Shown here: positions 23,106 to 34,738 of the stretch, one piece after another | Layout: each line of letters opens with the position of its first letter | Numbering within the stretch: position 1 is the stretch's first letter | Origin: Seminavis robusta | Lineage: Eukaryota > Bacillariophyta > Bacillariophyceae > Naviculales > Naviculaceae | Assembly: GCA_903772945.1 (NCBI GenBank) | Contig: CAICTM010000478.1 | Coordinates: 1-64,000 of the forward strand | Length of the DNA stretch: 64,000 nt | Direction of reading: 5' to 3' | Notes under the pieces: generated by a model | Told to the model about the DNA's origin: nothing | Databases searched by the model: none | Seen by the model: only the letters and a program-made list of their open reading frames with translations | Translations under genes and position numbers: made by a program

Positions 23106-24534
23106 TTCAAGAATGCAGCGACCAAAGTTTGATGAGAGGAAAGAAATTGGAAATTTGGGTGATTTTATTTGGTTTTTGTTCAGCGGTGAGGTCGTTTGGT
23201 TGGTCGGATGTATGTGATGGGAGAGAGCCGAGACACGCATACTGTGTGGAATCAATCCATCAACAATAAGCTTCATGGTATGGCCACACTATCCTGCTGA
23301 AGTGATGCAACATATAGTATGAATTTGGGTTGTGGGGAGGGCCTTTTGAATAATTGGATACCGTATAGACCCAGCTTCTTCTAGTATTATACCCAACCCA
23401 CGTACGATAGATGGGTCGATATTGATAAGCTAGCTCCTCCCTTGTTGCATTGAATTGCTCTTTTCTTGTGGCGTGTCCAGATGAGGAAAATAAATGTGCT
23501 CCAGGATCAGGCAGGTTTTGGTTGGCGAAACCAGGCCCAGCCCAAAAGCAGTACAGTAGTAGCCCAGCTTCGTTTTCTCCCTCCGGTCCCTCTCCTTTTC
23601 CTTCAAGAGAAACAAAGCTGCTCACGAAACACCACAAACAACGACACTTTGCTGTAAAACCACAAATTCATCATCGGGTCCTCCCTCCTATGATGAAATC
23701 CAGACAGAGTCTGCCTCTGCATGCGACCCTCTCAGCCACATGAATTCTCTTACCGGTACGTGACCATATTATCGTCATTTTCCCTAGCTAGTAGAGATCT
23801 CATCAATAATAGCTTCAATAACTAACTGTAGTTACGTTGTGGAGCAAACATAGGCCAAAAGAAAACATTCATTGGCAAGTGCAGTCAACCTTAGCTCCTG
23901 ATGGTGGCTGATACGGGGAGCAAGTTCTCTCTGTTGAAGTGGCCACTCGGAACGATGACGCTGAAAACGAACCAAATCCCCCTGTTCTCGCAGTAAACTG
24001 AATCTATTGCTTCGCAATGAAATCATCAATTTGGAGGCCACGCTGAAGACAGACTCGAACATTGAAACTAGAAGCAAGTTGCCGCCTGGCCGGGGTACTC
24101 GGGTACCCTGCCTGTAGGCTAGAAGATGATGCTGAAAACGCAGTCAGCAAATCAGTCTGTTCTCAGAGGTATAGGCTGCAATCTGCGCCTTGCGTGACAT
24201 GAAGGATGTGCCCTGTCGTTAGTCCTTGGGGAAGGCAGTCGTTGCAGATTGCTGGCAGGCTGGATGGGATTTTCGACGAAGGAAATAGAGTCTTTCGTTG
24301 GCTCTATACCGGTATGATGCACAAAGCACGCCATTTTCTTCCCAAACATGTAGTGAAACTAGCTAGAGCAAAGAAAGATTCATCAAAAGTTAATTAAAGT
24401 CTAAAGTTGGCTATGTAAAAGTTGATGCCGTTGTACAACTACTCGTTTCGTTCGTTTGTTTGTGCAAAATGATTGGTTTGATTTGATTTGTACAGAGCCC
24501 TAAGTACTAGTTTCTCAACTAGTAGCCAGTAGGC
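23106..24534. other. Intergenic region, no convincing gene
   Basis: Several frames of 60-125 codons are present on both strands, but none shows a domain, start context or composition that supports a gene. Two near-copies of a short GATGCTGAAAACG(A/C) phrase occur at about 23955 and 24127. Nothing else was recognised. Confidence 0.4.
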
Positions 24535-25629
24535 TCACAGTCCGTATTCCATGCCTTGGTTCCATAGTTGGTATGCTTTCTCTACCGGCATGTTGATGTT
24601 GAGGCTATTGAAAATGAGACCTGCTTCCAGTGGTAGATTGACGGACTTGGTACACCTGGGGTGTTTCCAAAAGGAGAAACCGCCATCCATGTGTCCTTTG
24701 TGTGTGAGACCATCCCCCGTGGCGATGGGACTGTGAGCAGCAAGCAAAAGCAAGTGGGTGAGTCAGTGAGACGTCGCATCTTTCAAACTCCAATCATACC
24801 GTACAAAACTGCAATCAATCATTACTTACATCCACGCAGTCTGAATCAACATTTCTCTCAGTTCGTCCAGCGATGTGGGCGATCGCATCACTGCCTCGGC
24901 TCTTCCCATGGTTGGTGCCGTGGTAAGGACGTGAAGTTTGGAGAACAGATTGGGGTTGTTGATGGGGATGATATTCTTCTTTCTACTTTGCTTGTTGTTC
25001 TTGTTGCTCGCCAAACAGCCATCAAAGTCCCGGTAGACCAGACCATCGACAAACTGTGTGACCACTTGAAAGCGGTCGATTTCTCCTCGTTTCCATCGTT
25101 GTTGTGCTGTTTCGGCCATGCAGGCCATTTCCTCGACGGAAAAATCATTGAGAATGGCCACAGATCCCAAGCATCCGGCCGAGAAGCAAACGTAATGCTT
25201 GGACGCCTTGTCGGGAATGCTCTTGAGGCGTCCCAGGGTAAACCAAAAGCCGGAAAAGCCCAGCCCTGGCACATAGAGTGTATCCAGACCATCTTGAAAG
25301 TCTGCCGTGGGAAACGACGCAGATATCATGGCCAGCAGGAGAGGTATGGAAAGGATGAGGAGGAAGAGCTTGACGGATCTGGAGGATACCGTTGGAAGGG
25401 CGGGTGGGTCTAGAGACTTGAGTTTGATGTTGTTTTCACATTCTGGCTCGTCGATGGATAATGTTTCGTCTGACTCATTGCTGTCGGTACTGAGACTGAT
25501 ACTGCAACAACAATCAGACTCCAGAATTGGTTCCCAATCGTTCTCGTCATAGTCTTCGTCTACCAGATAATAGTCGTTATCTGTTTCTTGGAGGTGCATG
25601 GGAGGAAAGAGATCGGAGGATGTCGGCAT
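24535..25629 (-). CDS. Patatin-like phospholipase-domain membrane protein (divergent)
   Basis: Exons 25629-24830 and 24730-24535 (GT-AG) give 331 aa. The N-terminal ~85 residues are acidic and probably cytosolic, followed by one transmembrane helix (LFLLILSIPLLLAMIS, about 87-103). The lumenal part shows the patatin order of motifs. A glycine-rich oxyanion segment (VPGLGFSGFW) is followed by a nucleophile elbow reading CFSAGCLG instead of GxSxG, and exon 2 supplies the catalytic-Asp motif HMDGGFS. Patatin-like proteins are Ser-Asp lipid acyl hydrolases. The Gly-to-Cys change before the serine is unusual, and activity cannot be assumed. I am fairly confident of the fold, less so of the function. 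Confidence 0.65.
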
Positions 25630-25734
25630 GGTATTGAATCCTTATAGCAAAGATTAGATTGCGTTTTGTTTGTTTCGTTTTTGAGAAGAAAGAGGAGACA
25701 GCCATCAAGGACTTGACAACAGCACATTTCCTGA

Positions 25735-25989
25735 ATGCGTACCACTCGTACCGTCACCAAATTGCTTGAAGCAGCAGCATCATCCATTGCCGTAGCGTGG
25801 TGCTTCAACCAGCAGAGATCGAATGCGTGGCAAGAATTACCACAAACTGCTTACGTGGATGGACGAAAGATGATGCAGAACTGTGAGTCATCAAACACGA
25901 GACGTGCGCGCGGGACGGGAAACAATGATATTTCTTTGGGGTTCGTCTTCATCGCGTTCGGGACTGCGATATCGGTACTTGCTAGCTAG
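25735..25989 (+). CDS. Possible small membrane protein (weak)
   Basis: 84 codons, divergent from the patatin-like gene about 105 bp away. The C-terminus is hydrophobic (LGFVFIAFGTAISVLAS) and could be a tail anchor. The N-terminus is basic with a short Ala-rich helix. No homologue was recognised and the start context is poor; it may be spurious. Confidence 0.22.
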   Translation: MRTTRTVTKLLEAAASSIAVAWCFNQQRSNAWQELPQTAYVDGRKMMQNCESSNTRRARGTGNNDISLGFVFIAFGTAISVLAS

Positions 25990-26030
25990 TAGGCCTCCCC
26001 ACTCCCCAAGTCAAGTTAGCATTTGCTGCG

Positions 26031-26520
26031 CCTCGAGGTAAAGGTCTCCAATTGGTTCTTTATTTGTGTAAAAACTGGATTTTTGGAGTGAATTTCATGT
26101 TGCTTAAGTCATATCAGGCAGTCATAAGACGATTACTTTTAATCGTCTGACAATTAACTTTTAATCGTCTGACAACTGTCTTAAGACGATTATGTCAGAC
26201 AGTTTCTGTCAGACGATTATTGGCGAAGACCCCACTTTCTCAGGCGATTATTGGCGATGACTCGGAACATCTAGTACTCAGTTGAACGCAGTACCGAATA
26301 ATGCCAAGAGTAACCAGCGATCGTCTGAAAGATTTAGTGATCATCTGAAATAAGATTTAGCTATTGTCTGACAATCGTCTGACACTTATCTCACCATTGT
26401 CTTATGGAAGGATGGTTTCTTTTCAGACAATTATCAGACTCTTCTCATGGAAAGTCATTTATGCCTAATCAAATCGTCAATTTTACTCCGTTTCAATCAA
26501 ATGGGCTTTTTACCTCGAGG
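26031..26520. mobile_element. Small TIR element with interior of iterated TCGTCTGAC units
   Basis: Inverted termini CCTCGAGGTAAA (26031-26042) and TTTACCTCGAGG (26509-26520), with weaker similarity further in. The interior repeats TCGTCTGAC, TCATCTGA or their complements (GTCAGACGA) a dozen or more times in both orientations, so the whole element can fold back at many registers. TGCTG occurs just outside both ends (2 bp from the left terminus) and may be a target-site duplication. No coding capacity. Confidence 0.65.
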
Positions 26521-26959
26521 TGCTGGTAGCACGATGGCTGAGCGGTAACCGGCTACGTGCACAAAGACCTCTCTCAGCCACGACTTGTGCTCCGTACGTA
26601 CAAGGCATGCAGAGATGCACCAACAGCGCTCATGGGTGGGACTCACTTGAGCTATTGAAACGGAGCGATTTCGGAGGTGCAACGGGTCCAACTTTCCCGA
26701 ACTGCTGACCAGTTCAAGCTCAGAAGCCCATGCAAGCCGAAGGACGAACAGCGAACAGGCTTTTGAGTTCTCCATCTATATATAATTGGTTGGGTTAAGC
26801 AAACATTCCCATCCATTTGTTATCACATGCAAAGCTTGCTCGTGCGGCTGAAAACACACACGATCAGTAAGGCAAGATCGCATGAGGTGTCTGGGATGGC
26901 GCCCCTGACCAAAGTATCAGTTAAGTTTGAGCCCTTTCAATCTGACCAAGTTGTGTCTC

Positions 26960-27242
26960 AAAATATTTTCCTGAATGGCACCATTCCAGAGCAGCTGGGC
27001 ATCTGTTTTCCTTGGAATATATATGCTGGTAAGTGCAAGACATCTTACGAAGAGAGTTGCCTCGCAACGCCATCTTCTCACTCGTCGTCTGCAACTTGCC
27101 CCCAGAAAAGGAACAAACTCTCCGGTGGACAGCCTTCTGAGGTACGGTAGGCCTGGATGAATACAGTTCTCGATCTATCTGGCAACACGCTTTCAGGAAC
27201 TCTGCCAACAACGCTTGAATCTTTCATAGATTTGGCAACATA
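26960..27242 (+). pseudogene. LRR receptor-like gene fragment
   Basis: Three pieces resemble plant-type leucine-rich repeats: NIFLNGTIPEQLG (about 26960-26998), NKLSGGQPSEV (about 27112-27145) and VLDLSGNTLSGTLPTTLE (about 27163-27216), ending at a TAA at 27240. They are in different frames; a GTAAGT donor at 27029 and a CCCCAG acceptor near 27106 suggest that part of the separation is an intron. No start, transmembrane helix or cap is present, so this is a remnant of a gene like the one at 3194-6536. Confidence 0.55.
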
Positions 27243-27942
27243 AGATGCGTCAGCCATGGCTGGAACGATCATCATTGGCACCATTGCTTACCTCGGAGTT
27301 TGGTCAGATAAGGTATCTTTCGCTACATCGTGCCAACTTCCGGGACTGTGCTATTGGAGGTGTGTGATTTGTGGATTGTGGATACCAAGTGACTGATGAA
27401 TTGCAAGCAGAACAGACGAACAGGCAGGCCCCAATCAAACGTTACGCCAACCGAACGCAGGTTTCACGACGTTGGCTGAAAGAGATCTCCTTCAACTGCT
27501 CCCTTGTTACGTGTTGCGTGTTCCTGTGATTGGGTTTGTTTCTACAACAGGGCTTGATTTACATTCTAATAGTAATTTGGAACTGTAATGATTGCAGATG
27601 CTTCATTGTCGAAGAAGCAGCCAGCATGATGCAAATAATGTGCAAAAGTACTGTACCAGAATTTGCCGCGGGAGTGAGACAGAGACGATACACGAGCAGA
27701 CACTTCAGCAAAAGGGTTAGAGTTGCTTCATTCTGTGAATCGTGGGAACGATTTTCCCATCAAAGATCTTCGGATCTTCGCGGCTCCGACACGAGACACG
27801 ATACGAGACAGAACATCAAAAGGCTTCCCACCATCACCTCCTTCATCATGGCAACACCAACACCAACCCCAAGGTCTAAAAGAGAAGAACACACAAAAAA
27901 CAAAAGAACAACAACAACAACACACCAGTTTAACAATAGAAT

Positions 27943-28446
27943 ATGTACATTCCATCCACAAAAGCCCCTCTATTTCTAATGGCCTCGATAGCCCGACATC
28001 CTTCGTCGATGCTTGCCGCCCCTTCCACGAAACTGATGATGTCTACAAGCGCTGCAGCTCAACCACAACCGGCAGTTTTCCCATTCTGGCTTCGTCTCAA
28101 GGGTATGGCCCAGTTTGAGGATCGACAACGTGTCACTTCCGAGGTCGCTGACAGCATTTCGTCCTCGGGGGGATTTCTATCACGCGCCAACATACTCTCA
28201 GATATGGTCACCGTCATGACCATGGAAGATGTCGAGCCAGACAGAATTGGAAGATTCCAGCAACGGATGGGGGATGTGGAAGGATTTCGTCTGGACGACG
28301 AGTCCACAGCATTGTTGGACAGCTGCCAATTGCTTCTACGAGAGAAGGAAGATATCAAGATCCCACCGTCCGTCTTTGCCAATCTCCAAATATCATGGTT
28401 GAATGCCCCAGGAAACCTGCGACAAGAGATTGTCGCTGATGGGTAA
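27943..28446 (+). CDS. Hypothetical protein, possibly organelle-targeted
   Basis: A 167-aa single-exon frame; a second ATG at 27979 (MASIARHPSSM) would give 155 aa. The first ~45 residues are rich in Ser/Ala/Pro with few acids, resembling a mitochondrial presequence. The rest is mixed and looks globular (QRVTSEVADSISSSGGFL, EDVEPDRIGRFQQRMGDVEG, LQISWLNAPGNLRQEI). No family was recognised. The upstream region carries an ACAACAACAAC leader. Confidence 0.5.
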   Translation: MYIPSTKAPLFLMASIARHPSSMLAAPSTKLMMSTSAAAQPQPAVFPFWLRLKGMAQFEDRQRVTSEVADSISSSGGFLSRANILSDMVTVMTMEDVEPDRIGRFQQRMGDVEGFRLDDESTALLDSCQLLLREKEDIKIPPSVFANLQISWLNAPGNLRQEIVADG

Positions 28447-28829
28447 ATGCGGCAATCGTTGATCTTGGGAAGTTTGATACAGTAATTCGCTTTTAGCAGA
28501 AATGAAACACTTTTTGCTGCAGCAGAGACAGTCCTTGGACTACCGTACCGTACGGTAGGCAACGACATCAGTGGAGACTGCCACTCCTGCAATACATGTT
28601 AGCTGCGAAACCGTGAATACCAGTAGAGTGTCTGTATTCAACATATCATTGGCCTGTTGATCTATGTGACTCAATCAGAATAATGGCAACCCGCAACCGC
28701 ACAATCCTTAATGAAGTGAGCAAGGCACTGTCCACACCGTTTCATTTCTCACCTACCACATATCGAATCGATCGTGGATCAAAGCTGGGCAAGGAATTGG
28801 ATTGTTTCATTGCATTCTTTCTTTGCTGC

Positions 28830-29864
28830 TCAATAAGGGGCAATCACAACCACAAAGCTTGCACCGCCTTTGAATGGAACATCACTGTGAAAGAAGCGAG
28901 TAGAACGTGCCACGGGAGTGAGGACGAGTAACAAAGGGTTATAGAGCTGCTTCAATTGGTGATCGACAAATAAATGCATAACGTTAGTTGAGATTAAAGA
29001 ACTAGTAAAATTCCTGGTCCCTCTCTCCCTGTGTACCAGTACATGCTGCTGGTCAAGCAAACAGCATAAGCCAATCCAATCCAAGGAGCCCGCGCTGTTT
29101 GTGGTATAAATCGAATCTTTCTGAACCATCGCCCCTCTCCTGGTGCTGTGTATTGTCATTCTGTTCTTCACAGACCTCCCATCCACAAATGTAGCAATGA
29201 AATTCCCGCATCGTTGGCACACAGTAAGATCAATACAGCGCTCACAGGTGACACAGAAACTCGCACGACAAGCGCAACTGAAACAGTGTGGTTCACAAGC
29301 CCACTCTCCGCAATCTTCGCAGTATCCAAGCTCAATGCGACCTTTTAAAAACATTGTTCGCAGGCCCACTTGCCACATCCAGGCTTGTCACATGTCATCA
29401 TCCAGTCCTGGTGGACAAATTCCTCACAAAAAGGGCAACGATCATGATCATGGTCAAGATGGACACAGCCTTCGCACTCGATCTTTTTCTGCTTTTTCTT
29501 GGCATGATTGCCAGCATCATCATTGCCGTCGTCATTGCTGTCTTCTTCTTTTCTCCAGCAGGAATTCTTTCGAAGCTCTTCACGAAGAGCCTATTGGCAC
29601 TCCAGCTTGCTTCCATGTTTTTGGCAGTAGTAGTTTGTCAATTGAAACTGATTCTCAACCTGAGATACTGCCATGCATCTCAAAACAGATGCACGGTCCA
29701 AAAAGCTGACCAGTTCTTCCGCCATCAAGGACATTGTCATACCAGAAGTAAGAAGATAGAAGATCACTCGCTCCAGTTCCAGATCCAGATCCAAATCCAG
29801 ATGCGGTAGGAGCGTCGCTTCCAGTGCTGTTGTTGTTGATGTTGCTGCCGTTCTTGGACTCCAT
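28830..29864 (-). pseudogene. Cysteine-rich zinc-binding protein with F-box-like part, frame interrupted
   Basis: The ATG at 29864 (GCCATGG) opens an Asn/Gly/Ser-rich N-terminus. Then come an F-box-like helix (LMAEELVSFLDRASVLRCMAVSQ), a Lys/Asp-rich linker and a dense set of CxxC pairs (ECEGC, RCPFCEEF, CDKPGCGKWACEQC, YCEDCGEWACEPHC, CERC, CQRC) that probably bind several zinc ions. Three interruptions are inferred from this order: a frame change near 29750, one in-frame TAG at about 29591, and one missing base in the T-run near 29345. The last is a homopolymer, typical of consensus error. The true C-terminus is uncertain. The combination suggests a substrate adaptor, but no named family was recognised. 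Confidence 0.5.
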
Positions 29865-30292
29865 GGCTGCCAAAGAGGGGTTGTTACTGTGGACGTGGAG
29901 CTATGTGGGTATGTTTTGAGGTATGCATAAATGCGCGCCAAAACTCCTTGACCGTACCATACAATACCGGTACCGGTAGCGTTACTACCGGTACCAGAGA
30001 GCAAGGGTTAACGGATCGTGACTGCGAAAAGAGAGGTGACCATTCCGAAGAACCCAAACCCAACACACCGTACGGTACTGGTACCTGTACCGGAACCAGT
30101 ACGACTGTACCACTATCAGTAACATCGCGAAGCCCCACCCTAGCTAGACTAGGTTCCGCTGATGAATCGAATCTCAATCTGGTGGGGAAAATCAAGCGGT
30201 GGGGCGTGCAGTAGTTAGTTGATGTATTTTCTAAAACCGTTGAAGACTTAGCCTCCGGCAGACTGTTCTTTGTTCTTGCTGTGACCTCCAAG

Positions 30293-31497
30293 ATGGCAAA
30301 TACAACAGTGTCTTCATTTGCGTGTTTCCTCTTGGCACTGTTGGCGGTGTCCAACACGACCGTGGTTTTGCTGCAGTCGGCAACTTTTAGCAAAGCCTTT
30401 GTGACCAAAGATTTTTACTCCGTCCGGCACATGATAATTGTCACGGAATGCCTCAAATTCTTTGTGGCTGCTCTTTTGGAAGAGCACCACAGCAACTGGG
30501 GCCTCAAAAAGTCCTTCCAACATCATGTCATTGGAAATCCATGTGATGCCATGAAAACGGCTATTCCTGCATTTCTCTATTTTGCCCAAACCTATCTTCT
30601 CTTTGAAGGTCTTTTCAATCTCTCCGCTCCAACAGTTCAAGTGGCGAAGCAAAGCAAAATCCTCATGACAGCGCTGCTCTCGGTCATCATCCTCCAGCGA
30701 AAATACACATCAGTACAGTGGACGTGTCTTGTGACGCTGGCGTTGGGGATATCCCTTGCACTTATGCCGAGATATTTCAGCACTGGTCCTCCCAGGCAAG
30801 GATTTCTTTATGGCATCACCGCTGTTTTGTTGGCTGGCTTGGCCATGTCGTTTGCCACTGTCTACTTTGAAAAAGTCCTCAAGGATTCTTCTAAGGAAGA
30901 CAAGGAAGCCAGCCCTTTGATACTTGAAACAAGTCAAGACAATAACCTTCCACCCGCTTCCCTCTGGATGCGTACAATGCAGCTGAGCTTTTTCTCCATC
31001 CTCATTCCCATTGGGAGATACATGTTTGAGGGCTCTGAGGACCACAATAAGCCCTTCTTGCATGGGTTCACTGTTTGGGTGTGGGTTCTCGCGATTCTGA
31101 ATGCACTGATGGGTGTTCTGATTACCGCAGTCATCAAGGCAAGCTTTTCTTCTGTCTGGAGCCACTGCTGTGTTTTCATTCCCTGACAACTTGCATTTTT
31201 CCCCAGTATGCCGACTCTGTCCTCAAAGCATTGGCAACTTCCCTTTCAATGGTTTTGACCACACTCTTGGACGCAGTGTTCTTTGGGAGACAGCTGGCCC
31301 CAACCTTCCTGTTGGGGATGCTCTTGGTAGTTGGATCAGTATTGTGCTTTTCGTTTCATATTGATCGTGTTCCCTCTCGTCCCCTTTGGGATATCCTGAT
31401 GAGCCAATCTTTGGCGGCCACTATTGGTCATCCTTGGGGAAAGGATGGCAACCGGAATGCGGAAGATTCCCTCTCTGCTCCACTATTGGTAATATAG
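30293..31497 (+). CDS. Nucleotide-sugar transporter (SLC35A-like)
   Basis: Exon 1 is 30293-31138 and exon 2 is 31207-31497, giving 378 aa. The intron is GC-AG (AAG|GCAAGC...CCCCAG). The start is the first ATG (AAGATGG). About ten hydrophobic helices are present. Family signatures include APTVQVAKQSKILMTALLSV after helix 4 and the C-terminal ADSVLKALATSLSMVLTT, both near-canonical for UDP-galactose/UDP-GlcNAc/CMP-sialic-acid transporters. It should exchange a nucleotide sugar for its nucleoside monophosphate across the Golgi or ER membrane. Which sugar cannot be read from sequence. Confidence 0.9.
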
Positions 31498-32427
31498 TCT
31501 CAATCTTGTTCTCACCAGCTGGCCCAATGCCACAGTTGTGGACTGTTTCGTTGGCATCTCTGCTGCCATTGTGTACCGGTCTGTCAACTAGGTAGGTTCT
31601 GGTGCCTGTTCTCTCGGCTCCTGTCCCAACATGCCAGTGGTGTCTTCAGTTCTCCCCGACGGCCTACAAATTAACAGCTCTGTAGCTTTCTGCATTAGAG
31701 AGGCTCGGTTTCCCCCCCTACGATGGACCACATGACCACTACCTACTAGCTAGTCTACAGGAACCACTTGTACCGGTACATCATGACGACAACAGCTTCT
31801 AAGTTCGCATTGTGCAAGCTAAACTGAGATCCAGCGGGATTACCCTCTTGCAACTGACCTTGAGAAAAGGACAATGAAGGGTGGGCCCTAAAGCCGGCTT
31901 AAAGCAATTCAGTACAGCCCTGTAGTTAGATTTGCTGCGGACAAAGCTTCCGTTGGTCACTTCCTCGACGATGTCATGGAACGCGTTGGACCGTACAAAG
32001 ACTGGACTTCCGATGAGTGAGGAAGGTATGGTGGCGTTACAGCTCGCTCCAAGCTCTCAAGGCGAATCTACTAGTAGAGCTGCTGCCCGGTACTAGTTCC
32101 GGTAGCTACGGTACCAGTACCAGTGGCAGTCACCCGTAGATGCAAGAAGACTAATCTAACCAACCTGACTTTGCCTCGCAGCAACCTTGGCGGTTCAGAG
32201 CCAGTAGGCAAATATTGAATCTAGCTGGAAGCTCTGTGGTCTAGCTAGTTCCATCCATCTAGCCGACTAGTGCAGTGTAGCCCAAAACAGAAAATGGCAA
32301 TACCGGTACTACTCATGTAAACTATGTATATCAATTTCGGAAGCGCACTTGACTTTTCGGGCGCTCGATGGATGCAACTTGCACAAATCATACGGTACAA
32401 AAGACATTCCTGTTCGTGGCCCACGGC
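31498..32427. other. Intergenic region rich in TACCGGTA / GGTACC motifs
   Basis: No gene recognised. It contains repeated TACCGGTAC, GGTACCAGTACC and CTAGCTAG-type palindromes (for example around 31575, 31745, 31770, 32090 and 32240). Both neighbouring genes end here (convergent). Confidence 0.4.
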
Positions 32428-34738
32428 TCACTTCTTGACCTCGCTTTCCGCTCCCAATCGTTCCCAGATACGATCAAAGAACTCCTTCTCTTGGTCAGGG
32501 CCGGTCTTGTCTTCTGCCTTGAGCCTAGCCAAGCGTTCCTTCTCTTTGGTGGGGAACAACGTGCAGCGCTTGACATGCTCGTAGATCTCGTTGACCTTGC
32601 CAGGCAACATGCGTCGTCGCAAGGGGAACATGCGGCTGAGGCCACAGCGACCGACATGGCAGCAATAGCGACATCCGAAACCAGGAAGACCCACGCGTAG
32701 CGTCTTGCGCTTGCCAACACGCTCACTGTCAATCAAGTGCACCACCTGGACGGACGACATGAGGGTGTACAAAAAGTCCGAAGTAATGCGGATGTCGTCG
32801 GGAGACACCAGCAACTTGGGTGGAGCGGCAGTCGTAGCGGGGGGAACGCTGCCGAAAGGAGACTTGCGACGGGCAACAGCCTGGGAGTCGGCGGTCATCT
32901 GGATGCCGTGTTCGCTGTCCACCATGCCGAGCTTTTCGGCGGCATAGATCCAGTACTGCTTGCTGTCGTAGGCGCCCTGGGAGTTCTTGGCCTTGAGCTC
33001 GGAGAAGAGCTTCTTGCGGATAGCAGGGATCTCAGAGCATTGTTCGAAATGGTCCCTAGTAGAAGATACAGGCAAAAAGGCAAAATGTGAGCGGAATGCA
33101 TCGATCATTTGGCGGAAAGAAAACACCACAGCGTTTCATATCCTACCTGAGCATCATGGTGAACGATTGGTAGAGCTGTCGAATGCTCGAGGGGAAAGCC
33201 GAGGAACGGGACGCCCGCTGTCCTGGATGCAAGTGTGCGCAGTAGCGACATCGGACTCCGACTTGCTGGAAGGTTTCCCCGTTTCCGTTTCCTCCGTTGT
33301 TGCCGCCGCCGCCGTTCTTGTTCATTTGATCGACGTGGCGACTGGCTTGGACGACTTCAATAAGATCGAAACGAATAAAGCACTGGAACTCGGTCAACCA
33401 GTTATTGTCTTCATCAATTCCCAATGGAATGTGGCTACGTTGGCTGTAGTGGGCTGCTGCGCCTTCCTCAATGACTGGCGGCAAGGGCAAATGAGACGGT
33501 GTCGAAGCCGTGCTGAAAGTAGGAATATCCATGGGTGGCTCAGGAATCTGCGTGGGAGCCGACTGCGTTTGATCCATTCCATTGGGGTCTTCACGACGAC
33601 CGGGAGCTACCGCAGCAGCAGCATTGGGGTTACGCTGGGCCGCTGCCCAACCACCATCCTGACCATTGGGTCCAGCCGCACCGGGAAATCCTCCTCCTCC
33701 GGCAGTTCCATTTTTGGAAGCTTCTTGCTGCTGTTGCTGGAGTTCGTTTTCCATATCCATCAACGCCATGAGCTGGGCTCGGCGTCCGGGCAAGCCCATG
33801 GCGGCCGCACCCGCGGAACCAGGAGCTCCGGCTGCTGCCGGATTGAATCCAGCGGCCAATCCAGCATAGGGGTTTCCACCGAGCAGACTGTAGTCGGCCG
33901 CTCCCATGGCACCGGGCAAGAAGCCTCCCATGGATCCTTGCATGGCGGCAAGGCCCAATCCTCCTCGTTGACTGGCGAGGAGGCCCATGGTGCGGGGATC
34001 TTGAAAGGCATCGGCATTCAGGTAGAGAGCCGTCAGGTCATCCATGCCACCAGGTGCACCAGGCATGCCACCTAGCATTCCTGCGCGAGCCGCCATGTTC
34101 ATTTGCTGGGCCATGTTCATTTGATTCATGGCGGCGGCTGGACCAGCAGCCCCGGCCATGTGGTTCATGCCGGGCATCATCTGACCAGCGCCCATCATTT
34201 GAGCACCCATCATGTTCTGCATCTGTTGTTGCGCACCCATCATGTTTTGCATCTGTTGGGCACCCATCATGTTCATATTGGGAGCTCCCATGGGCGAGCC
34301 CATCATGTTGTTCATCCCATTCATGCCCATCATGCCGCCGTTGGCACCCATGAGAGCGGGGTTCATCATGGCGTTCATGCCAGGAGCGGAGGCGGAGGAT
34401 TCGCCATGAGGAGTAGCCGCGTCATCGTTGTTGGTGCCATCACCCGGCAACGCTCCATTGGCTTGGGGGGCAGCACCACCGACACCATTGGGAAGATTGC
34501 CTCCCATGGCCGAGGCGTTCATGGCATTCATGACTCCCATAGCACCCGCGTTGAATTCGGGAGCCATCATTCCGCGCTGTCTCTTGGCGGCTTGTTGCTC
34601 GGCTTCGTGCTCATTGTACTGATCTTGAAGGCTCAAGCTCAGACCATTCCCAGTGTCGCCTTCTTCACTGAATTGTCTCTTGAGAGACTCGAGACGATCT
34701 TCCGATACGCCCGAAAGGTTATTGGCACCTCGGAACAT
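32428..34738 (-). CDS. Large protein with Met/Gly/Ala-rich N-terminus and two CxYC-type zinc fingers
   Basis: Exons 34738-33147 and 33055-32428 (GT-AG) give about 739 aa. The start is the ATG in an ACCATG context, not the upstream TTG. Residues ~1-60 are charged with an AKRQR basic patch, then ~250 residues are Met/Gly/Asn/Ala/Gln-rich (MMGAQQ-type repeats). A conserved domain begins at WLTEFQCFIRFDLIEVVQAS. It contains a first finger (CRYCAHL, then a basic linker, SSIRQLYQSFTMMLRDHFEQC, IP) split by the intron, and a second similar finger (CRYCCHVG, then a linker, IYEHVKRC). Both share the spacing C-x2-C-x~5-G...H-x4-C. I associate this two-finger domain with a diatom-expanded family of unknown, probably nuclear, function. 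Low-complexity activation-like regions plus fingers suggest a transcription-related role, as inference only. Confidence 0.8.

Noticed and set aside
23260-23637. 125-codon minus-strand frame downstream of SmD3
   Set aside because: No domain, poor start context and composition like noncoding DNA; not supported.
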